DNA of 11,392 nt from Clostridia bacterium (GTDB taxonomy: Bacteria > Bacillota_A > Clostridia > Peptostreptococcales > JAAYPU01). Location of the stretch: assembly GCA_022360735.1 (NCBI GenBank), contig JAKSCF010000292.1, positions 1 to 11,392 of the forward strand, given 5' to 3'. The notes beneath the pieces are model-generated. The model saw only the letters and a program-made list of their open reading frames with translations, searched no databases and was not told where the DNA came from. The position numbers and the translations under genes were made by a program. Of the stretch, positions 6,319 to 11,392 are shown piece by piece. Within the stretch, counting starts at the first letter, position 1, and each line of letters begins with the position of its first letter.

Positions 6319-6347
6319 ATTATAGTTTATATATCTAAACTTGTCAA
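6319..6347 (-). promoter_or_regulatory. Perfect-consensus sigma-A promoter of the chemoreceptor gene
   Basis: Read on the minus strand: TTGACA (6342-6347), exactly 17 bp, then TATAAT (6319-6324). Both hexamers match the vegetative consensus completely. Transcription would start at about 6312, giving a leader of about 88 nt before the ribosome binding site and ATG of the chemoreceptor gene. The flagellar sigma-D type promoter (TAAA with GCCGATAA) often used for chemotaxis genes in Bacillota is not seen here. Such a strong promoter normally needs a repressor, and the spacer is occupied by an operator-like palindrome. Confidence 0.85.
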
Positions 6348-6371
6348 TTATTCAGTTTAGATATATAAACT
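6324..6371. promoter_or_regulatory. Pair of 18-bp inverted operator-like elements at the chemoreceptor promoter
   Basis: AGTTTATATATCTAAACT (6324-6341) and its exact reverse complement (6354-6371) are separated by 12 bp that hold the -35 hexamer. Each copy is itself a near-palindrome of the form AGTTTA-N6-TAAACT, the size and symmetry of a dimeric repressor site. The first copy fills the promoter spacer and shares one base with the -10; the second lies just upstream of the -35. Centres are 30 bp apart, close to three helical turns, so two dimers would bind on about the same face. Family guess MarR, PadR or TetR type from the AT-rich symmetry; no cognate regulator can be assigned. Confidence 0.7.
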
Positions 6372-6475
6372 TATCAGATTTTGACATTTAGAGAACCTAT
6401 CAACCTTCTCACTATTAGTATTCATCAAAGGTTGTAATTTTTAATGTGGTAATAAAGTTCTATTGAGGCTCTTTC

Positions 6476-6513
6476 AAAAAACAAAAAAGAAAATCCTAAT
6501 TTTTAGAATTTTC
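6476..6513 (-). terminator. Strong intrinsic terminator of the ABC importer operon
   Basis: On the minus strand GAAAATTCTAA pairs with TTAGGATTTTC over eleven positions (one U-G wobble) around a three-base A loop. TTTTTTGTTTTTTG follows. It lies about 85 bp beyond the stop of the binding-protein gene and insulates the importer operon from the chemoreceptor promoter. Confidence 0.85.
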
Positions 6514-6548
6514 CAGGGTGAGGACAAATACTTTGCAACTGGATTTTA

Positions 6549-6587
6549 GGGGATGGTCTTTAAGATACCGCTTTAAATCACATCCCC
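6549..6587 (-). repeat. Nested inverted repeat in the 3' untranslated region of the importer mRNA
   Basis: GGGGATG (6549-6555) and CATCCCC (6581-6587) are perfect arms. TTTAA (6559-6563) and TTAAA (6573-6577) nest inside them, with symmetric three-base internal loops. It starts about ten bases past the stop of the binding-protein gene and before the terminator. It would form a stable 3' structure in the transcript, possibly protecting the binding-protein message from 3' decay (inference). Confidence 0.45.
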
Positions 6588-6597
6588 ATTTTAATCA

Positions 6598-7551
6598 CTA
6601 TTTGATAAAATCTGCAACGTTGTCTTGTGTAATTAATGTATGTCCAACAATAATCTCTTCCGGAACCGTTTCACCGTTCACAATTTTATAGCATGCTTCC
6701 ATGGCCTGTAAGCCTTGGTTGGTTGTACTTTGTGATACCGTAGCAGAAAGCCTTCCCTCCTGAACTGCTGCCAGTGCATCGGGTACTGCATCTACACCAT
6801 AAACTTTTATATTTTCAAGAAGTTTAGCATCTTCAACAGCTTTTAGAGCACCTAGTGCCATCCCATCATTTTGAGCTACAATCGCATTGATTTCTTTCCC
6901 GGTCTGGAGCCAGTTCTCTACAAGCTTCAATGCCTCATCCGTTTTCCAGTTAGCACTCTGTTCAAATACGATTTCTATATCCGGATAGCTTTCAAGTACG
7001 TTAGAATACCCTTCACGTCTTCCTATTTGACCATCTGATCCCATGGGTCCTAACAGGATTGCTATGTTGCCCTTTCCGTCTAAATCTTCAACGACCTTCT
7101 CCATCTCAATGGAGCCGCCTTCAACATGACTTACCCCTACAAAGCAGTTAGCAAGCTCTTGCTGTGTAATTTTTTGATTAATGGTAACGATAGGTATTCC
7201 TGCATCTTTAGCTGCTTGTACAGCGGGCTTGATGCCGTCAACTGAAATTGCTTCTATGATAATTGCATCATAGCCTTGTGAAATCGCAGATTCTGCTTGA
7301 CTAATTTGTTTTGCAGCATCATTTTCTCCATCAAATACGGTTAAGCTTACACCCAGCTCATCGGCCTTATCTTTCACTGCACCTGATAGTTCCATTGTAA
7401 AGGCATTGGTCATATGACTCATTAAAAGAGCATATTTTTGAGTTTCTTCCTGAGGTTCAGCGCTTCCTTCGTCAGTATTACCACCACAACCTGCCAATAA
7501 AGCTGTCAGCATTAGCATTGCCAAAATGACACTTAAGATTTTCTTCTTCAT
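6598..7551 (-). CDS. Sugar/cyclitol ABC transporter substrate-binding lipoprotein (RbsB-like, possibly myo-inositol)
   Basis: 317 residues from the ATG at 7549-7551, with GGGGAG eight bases upstream. A TTG eleven codons earlier is in frame but has no better site. A lipoprotein signal peptide is clear: KKK, a hydrophobic core, then the lipobox LAGC with Cys22 as the lipidated residue, so the protein is anchored outside the membrane. The rest is a type I periplasmic-binding fold (Peripla_BP_4) with NDAAKQISQAESAISQGYDAIII, AGIPIVTINQKI, NAIVAQNDGMALGALKAV and VYGVDAVPDALAAVQEG, characteristic of ribose, galactose and inositol binding proteins. The ligand cannot be read from the family alone; nearby iolD favours inositol. 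It is the last gene of the importer operon, after a 176-bp gap from the permease gene. In rbs-type operons this gene is often expressed above the rest, and the gap may serve that. Confidence 0.88.
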   Translation of the reverse strand: MKKKILSVILAMLMLTALLAGCGGNTDEGSAEPQEETQKYALLMSHMTNAFTMELSGAVKDKADELGVSLTVFDGENDAAKQISQAESAISQGYDAIIIEAISVDGIKPAVQAAKDAGIPIVTINQKITQQELANCFVGVSHVEGGSIEMEKVVEDLDGKGNIAILLGPMGSDGQIGRREGYSNVLESYPDIEIVFEQSANWKTDEALKLVENWLQTGKEINAIVAQNDGMALGALKAVEDAKLLENIKVYGVDAVPDALAAVQEGRLSATVSQSTTNQGLQAMEACYKIVNGETVPEEIIVGHTLITQDNVADFIK

Positions 7552-7727
7552 TTTTATTTCTCCCCAATCTTTTTTTATTTGCAAGACTCTTTAATAAGTC
7601 TTACAATTTATTTACGATTGTTCTTCCTAAAGACTCCCTAAAAGTATTGTTGAAATAATGCTGTCCATACCTCTAAGTTATAAAGAAAGAGCAAGGTAAA
7701 ACAAATAATGACGATTGCTGCTGCCTT

Positions 7728-8693
7728 CTATATTCTGTGCTTTTTCCCTTTCATATCAAACAATACAGCAAAGACGATGATCAAACCTTTTATGACCAAT
7801 TGGTAGTGAGAGGATACATTGAGTATATCTAACCCATTTCCAATAACAGCAATGAGCAGTGCACCAATAATCGTTCCATACCATTTACCGGAGCCGCCGG
7901 TCATGCTTACACCACCTATGATAACCGCTGCAATTGCATCTAACTCGTAAGACTGTCCTGCTGTGGGACTTCCTGACACTGTCCGTGATGCTAAAAGAAG
8001 ACCTGCAAAACCGGCTAATAATCCGGATAAGGCATATACCCCCAGTTTAATTTTATTGACGCTGATGCCTGATACTTTTGCAGATGTTTCATTCCCGCCA
8101 ACCGCATAAACTCTACGCCCAAACACCGTTTTATCCAGCATAAAAGCACATACTACGGTAACTCCCACTAAGTAAACTGCCAAGTAAGGAATTCTATCCA
8201 GTATGAAACCTCCGGCAATATTTTCAAATTCGTCTGAAACATTAAAAACAGGCGCCCCTTTACTAATGATTAAAGCCATTCCTCTAATTGCTGTCATGGA
8301 TCCCAATGTCACGATAAAAGGCGGTATACCTCCATATGCAACCCCGACACCATTAAGCAGCCCCACCAAGCCTCCAACAATAATGGGTAAAACAATGGGT
8401 ATGATAAGCGGATACTCACCTGGATGCGCAAAGGTTGCAGCGATTACACCTGTCAGCGCTACGATGGATCCAACTGATAAATCTATACCTCCAGAAATAA
8501 TAACATACATCATGCCTGTAGCCAGTATGCCGTTAATAGACGCTTGTTTCAAAATATTGATTAGATTTGTAGGTTTTGCAAATGCGTTAGGTGACAATAT
8601 CATTAGCCCCACCAGCACAATAACAAATACCAGTAATATTCCAAACTCCCGCATAAATCTAGATGTTCCAATTTTCTGCTGATTCATTAACAT
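7728..8693 (-). CDS. Sugar/cyclitol ABC transporter permease (RbsC-like)
   Basis: 321 residues from the ATG at 8691-8693, chosen because GGGGGTGAG lies six bases upstream. An ATG two codons later and one ten codons earlier are also in frame. It is a hydrophobic integral membrane protein with about eight to ten helices and BPD_transp_2 signatures: MYVIISGGIDLSVGSIVALTG, GGIPPFIVTLGSM and the cytoplasmic coupling loop around AIAAVIIGGVSMTGGSGKWYG. It forms the translocation channel, probably as a homodimer, since one permease gene is present. The start overlaps the end of the ATPase gene by 35 bp in another frame, so translation is likely coupled. Length and motifs are complete, with no sign of decay. 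Confidence 0.92.
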   Translation of the reverse strand: MLMNQQKIGTSRFMREFGILLVFVIVLVGLMILSPNAFAKPTNLINILKQASINGILATGMMYVIISGGIDLSVGSIVALTGVIAATFAHPGEYPLIIPIVLPIIVGGLVGLLNGVGVAYGGIPPFIVTLGSMTAIRGMALIISKGAPVFNVSDEFENIAGGFILDRIPYLAVYLVGVTVVCAFMLDKTVFGRRVYAVGGNETSAKVSGISVNKIKLGVYALSGLLAGFAGLLLASRTVSGSPTAGQSYELDAIAAVIIGGVSMTGGSGKWYGTIIGALLIAVIGNGLDILNVSSHYQLVIKGLIIVFAVLFDMKGKKHRI

Positions 8694-10206
8694 TGTTCTC
8701 ACCCCCGCTAAATTGTGAAGCATATTTCATTATGAGCTCTTGAGAGAAATCGGCTTTTTTTATTTCTCCTGTGAGTTTTCCGCCGGCCATTACGATAATT
8801 CTGTCGGAGAGACCCATAATTTCGGGTATTTCTGACGAAATCATTATCACTGCTTTTCCGTTTTTAACCATTTCCCCTATTAGAAGATAAATCTCCCTTT
8901 TAGCACCCACATCTATCCCTCTTGTAGGCTCGTCAAATATGATAATTTCAGGTTGAGATAAAAGCCACTTTGCCAATACTACTTTTTGCTGATTCCCTCC
9001 GCTTAATGATGTTATGAGTGCCTTTCTTGAAAAAGCCTTTATCTTCAATTTCTCAATGTACGCTTCTGAAATATCAGCCTCAGCTCTCTTATTGATGATG
9101 CCGTTTTTAAATAATTGATTAAGAGAAACAATGGTAATATTTTCTTCTACGGTTGCTTCAAGGTTTAAACCGGTAAACTTTCTATCTTCGGTAATAAGTG
9201 CTATTTTATTTCTGATAGCATCCAAAGGCTTGTGTATTTCTTTTTTAGTGCCATTGATCAATACTTCTCCGGAGGTAGCTTTGTTCATTCCAAACAAGGT
9301 TTCTACAACTTCACTTCTGCCTGCTCCAACCAAGCCCGCAATCCCTAAAATTTCGCCTCTTCGAACGCTAAAGCTGACATTTTGAAACTTATTGCCGTAA
9401 CTAAGGTTTTTAACGGACAAAGCCTCTTCATCAATATCAACTTTTACTTTCGGGAAAGCTTCTGTGATCTCTCGGCCTACCATCATCTTTATCAATTTGT
9501 CTTTGCTCATGTTTTCTTTATGATCTGTACCGATATAGCCGCCATCACGTAAAACAGTGATTCTATCTGCTATGTCAAATATTTCATCCATCTTATGAGA
9601 GATATAAATAACTGCTACATTTTGAGATTTTAATACTTCAATCTGTTGAAACAAAACTTCTACTTCGTGATCCGTAATGGCCGATGTAGGCTCATCCATA
9701 ATAATGATTTTAGAAGACAAAGATATGGCCTTAACAATCTCTACAAGCTGGGTTTGCGCAACACTCAAATTTCGCATCAATTCTGTTGGTTGAATTGGTA
9801 TGGATAGTGCATCGAAAAGTTCAGCACATTCTTTACGCATTTGTTTTTTATCCACCACACTAAACGCTCCTGCATTCATTTTTCTGATTTCACGTCCAAC
9901 AAATACGTTTTCTGATACTTCCATATCTAAAATAGGATTTAATTCCTGGTGTATCATAGAAATGCCATAGTGCATTGCTTCCTTAGGATTTTTAAAGATT
10001 ACTTTTTCTCCATTTATTAATACATCACCACTGTTAGCTGAATATATTCCCATAAGAATTTTCATTAATGTTGATTTGCCTGCACCGTTCTCGCCCATGA
10101 GCGCGTGAACTTCACCGGGTTTTATCTGCAAATTGACATGATCAAGCACAGGTACAGTGGCAAAACTTTTGCATATATTTTTCATCTCCAAAATGTATTC
10201 TGACAT
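8659..10206 (-). CDS. Sugar/cyclitol ABC transporter ATPase with two nucleotide-binding domains (RbsA/MglA-like)
   Basis: 515 residues with two fused ABC domains. Domain 1: Walker A GENGAGKS (38-45), Q-loop HQE (86-88), signature LSVAQ (147-151, degenerate), Walker B IIIMDEP (167-173), H-loop His204. Domain 2: degenerate Walker A GLVGAGRS (291-298, Arg in place of Lys), intact signature LSGGNQQK (401-408), Walker B IIIFDEP (421-427) and the RGIDVGAK tail. This asymmetry is normal for RbsA, MglA and XylG proteins, where one composite site hydrolyses ATP. It powers import through the permease encoded just downstream. The start is uncertain: ATG at 10204-10206 has GGGAG 12 bases away, while an in-frame GTG three codons earlier sits only three bases from it. 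It is the first gene of the operon, after the iolD terminator. Confidence 0.93.
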   Translation of the reverse strand: MSEYILEMKNICKSFATVPVLDHVNLQIKPGEVHALMGENGAGKSTLMKILMGIYSANSGDVLINGEKVIFKNPKEAMHYGISMIHQELNPILDMEVSENVFVGREIRKMNAGAFSVVDKKQMRKECAELFDALSIPIQPTELMRNLSVAQTQLVEIVKAISLSSKIIIMDEPTSAITDHEVEVLFQQIEVLKSQNVAVIYISHKMDEIFDIADRITVLRDGGYIGTDHKENMSKDKLIKMMVGREITEAFPKVKVDIDEEALSVKNLSYGNKFQNVSFSVRRGEILGIAGLVGAGRSEVVETLFGMNKATSGEVLINGTKKEIHKPLDAIRNKIALITEDRKFTGLNLEATVEENITIVSLNQLFKNGIINKRAEADISEAYIEKLKIKAFSRKALITSLSGGNQQKVVLAKWLLSQPEIIIFDEPTRGIDVGAKREIYLLIGEMVKNGKAVIMISSEIPEIMGLSDRIIVMAGGKLTGEIKKADFSQELIMKYASQFSGGENNVNESAENWNI

Positions 10207-10244
10207 ACTGGTCACACACTCCCTATGTAAATTTCCCTAATTTT

Positions 10245-10273
10245 ATTTTACATTGTTAAATTTTATTAAACAA
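10245..10273 (-). promoter_or_regulatory. Predicted sigma-A promoter of the ABC importer operon
   Basis: On the minus strand TTGTTT (10268-10273) lies 17 bp from TAAAAT (10245-10250), four of six and five of six consensus matches. It sits between the iolD terminator and the ATPase gene, about 30 bp upstream of the predicted start codon, so it fits a separate importer transcript with a short leader. Confidence 0.5.
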
Positions 10274-10275
10274 TG
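10251..10275. promoter_or_regulatory. 25-bp quasi-palindromic operator candidate in the importer promoter
   Basis: CATTGTT (10251-10257) and AACAATG (10269-10275) are perfect arms. Three more inner positions pair on each side after one A-A mismatch, giving near-perfect symmetry over 25 bp. It covers exactly the 17-bp promoter spacer and the -35 hexamer, an ideal position for a repressor. The motif does not match the direct-repeat-like IolR site I recall from Bacillus, nor a CcpA cre with a central CG. The cognate regulator is unknown and not in the window. Confidence 0.5.
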
Positions 10276-10352
10276 AGAGCAACTTTAGAAAAAGTGTCTG
10301 AATTTTATATACAAATATGTATTCGTTCCGCAAGCCCTTAATGATACTAAGC

Positions 10353-10385
10353 TTAAAAAGAAACACCTACTGTGAGGTGCTTCTT
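10353..10385 (-). terminator. Intrinsic terminator after iolD
   Basis: On the minus strand AAGAAGCACCT pairs with AGGTGTTTCTT (one G-U wobble) around a 6-nt loop, followed by TTTTT. The stem is strong and lies about 57 bp past the iolD stop. It ends the inositol-catabolism transcript and separates it from the importer operon. Confidence 0.85.
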
Positions 10386-10441
10386 AATAATAATATATAA
10401 AAAATGGGAGAGGCTGTTTTATATGATCAAAGTCATTTCCC

Positions 10442-11392
10442 TTAATATTGTTTCGCTATTTTGAGTTGTTCCTTAATTTTCTCTGCCGCTTTTGTAACTG
10501 ACTCATGTTTAGATATTTGCGCTGTCCCTACTCGCCACCAGGAGTCATAGCCAAAGGTCATAGTTCCCGGTAAAACTTTGATATCCATTAATGACGTAAC
10601 CTCAGAGGCTTTCATGCCTTTAAAAGCTTTTTGGACTTCATTGATGTTTTTTGCTCTAAAGCCTTTTGCGCCATATCCTTCTGCTACTTTTGCAAAGTCT
10701 ATTGGCATACACTCACCTGTTAATCGATTGGACCTTTCTTCTCTATACCTAAATTCATTGGCAAAGCTTGGTATCCCTTCTTGTCTCTGTAGGTTATGAA
10801 TACGCTGATAGCCATGATTATCAAGCAGTATAATATTGATTTTAATATTTTCTTGTAAGCTGGTTACCAACTCCGTATGAAGCATTAAGAAGCTGCCGTC
10901 TCCCAGTAATGCGTACACTTCTTTATCCGGTTCAGCCAGTTTGGCACCTATAGCGCCCGCTACTTCATATCCCATACATGAGAATGCATATTCTGCGTGA
11001 TAAATATTGTCTGTCCTTCTACGCCATACTCTCTGACAGTCGCTTGGCAAACTGCCTGCTGCCGTAACAACAACAGCATCATGATCTGTCAACTTTTCAT
11101 TCAGCTCACCCAACACCCTTGTTTGAGACAATCCTTTGTCTAATTCTATGTTATACAGTCTATCCACCTCTTGATTCCATTCTTCTTTCACCTTTTGAAT
11201 TTCATCTGTATACTCGCTGGCATAACCTTTTTCTTTTAGTCCAGTACTTATTGCCTCTAATGATTTCTTTGCATCGGCTATAACAGGAAATGCATTCATT
11301 TTATATGAATCAAAATCGTTGACGTTAATGGTTAATACTTCTACGTCTTCATTTTGATAAGCCCATTTTGATGACGTACAGAAATCGTTTAA
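10442..11392 (-). CDS. iolD: 3D-(3,5/4)-trihydroxycyclohexane-1,2-dione hydrolase IolD, C-terminal half (cut by window edge)
   Basis: 316 C-terminal residues. The frame is open to the right edge, so the apparent ATG at 11297-11299 is internal. Full IolD proteins are about 640 residues, so half is missing only because of the window limit. The visible part holds the end of the central ThDP-enzyme domain (LNDFCTSSKWAYQNEDVEVL, then PVIADAKKSL) and the ThDP-binding domain. The latter has GYEVAGAIGAKLAEP and the GDG-X25-N motif starting at GDGSFLML and ending at LLDNHG, which binds Mg-ThDP. The tail, with VLPGTMTFGYDSWWRVGTAQ and a final AKQY, is distinctive for IolD rather than acetolactate synthase. 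IolD opens the cyclitol ring of trihydroxycyclohexanedione to 5-deoxy-glucuronate in myo-inositol catabolism. Other iol genes are expected beyond the right edge. It is followed by a terminator and the importer operon. Confidence 0.92.
   Translation of the reverse strand, partial: LNDFCTSSKWAYQNEDVEVLTINVNDFDSYKMNAFPVIADAKKSLEAISTGLKEKGYASEYTDEIQKVKEEWNQEVDRLYNIELDKGLSQTRVLGELNEKLTDHDAVVVTAAGSLPSDCQRVWRRRTDNIYHAEYAFSCMGYEVAGAIGAKLAEPDKEVYALLGDGSFLMLHTELVTSLQENIKINIILLDNHGYQRIHNLQRQEGIPSFANEFRYREERSNRLTGECMPIDFAKVAEGYGAKGFRAKNINEVQKAFKGMKASEVTSLMDIKVLPGTMTFGYDSWWRVGTAQISKHESVTKAAEKIKEQLKIAKQY

Noticed and set aside
6401..6434. CAACCTT/AAGGTTG inverted repeat upstream of the chemoreceptor promoter as a terminator for plus-strand transcription.
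   Set aside because: The 20-nt loop makes it weak, and no plus-strand gene lies before it.
7583..7602. AAGACT/AGTCTT stem in the permease to binding-protein gap as a terminator.
   Set aside because: It is followed on the minus strand by an A-rich stretch rather than a T run, and the operon appears to continue through it.

Overview
The window reads as an AT-rich chromosomal segment of a low-GC Gram-positive anaerobe of class Clostridia (Bacillota). The reasons are strong GGAGG-type ribosome binding sites, TTGACA/TATAAT promoters, a lipoprotein-type sugar-binding protein, and the styles of the chemoreceptor and of the ECF sigma/anti-sigma pair. Genus cannot be decided from the sequence. All recognisable genes are on the minus strand except one small plus-strand XRE-type regulator. 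No phage, transposon, CRISPR array, tRNA or rRNA gene is visible.

Layout from left to right. Positions 1-187 hold no assured gene but several perfect inverted repeats (6-16/78-88, 20-26/32-38, 113-123/144-154, 168-175/179-186). Then comes a minus-strand FMN-binding split-barrel (PPOX-like) gene (188-646) with a TetR-type palindrome over its predicted start of transcription. An ECF sigma gene (1616-2182, TTG start) and its membrane anti-sigma-like partner (807-1619) overlap by ATGA and end at an intrinsic terminator (746-787). About 600 bp of non-coding, very AT-rich DNA separates these from the divergent XRE regulator (2793-3206). That regulator converges on a cheW gene (3251-3718), which lies downstream of a large methyl-accepting chemotaxis protein with a long HAMP-repeat array (3780-6224). 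The chemoreceptor has a perfect-consensus vegetative promoter whose 17-bp spacer is filled by one of two inverted 18-bp operator-like elements.

The right half is a sugar-uptake and catabolism block read right to left. It starts with the C-terminal half of iolD (10442 to beyond 11392), encoding the ThDP-dependent ring-opening hydrolase of myo-inositol breakdown, closed by a clear terminator. A separate operon follows, with its own promoter and a 25-bp quasi-palindromic operator candidate. It encodes the ATPase (8659-10206), permease (7728-8693) and lipoprotein binding protein (6598-7551) of an RbsABC-type ABC importer, ended by a strong terminator (6476-6513). The iolD neighbourhood suggests that the importer carries myo-inositol or a related cyclitol. 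That is inference; the protein family alone says only sugar or cyclitol.

The window is mostly ordinary metabolic and sensory genes. I did not find a convincing undescribed multi-gene system. The points most worth a second look are the twin operator at the chemoreceptor promoter, the HAMP-repeat array, the operator candidates at the importer and PPOX promoters, and the structured element at the left edge.
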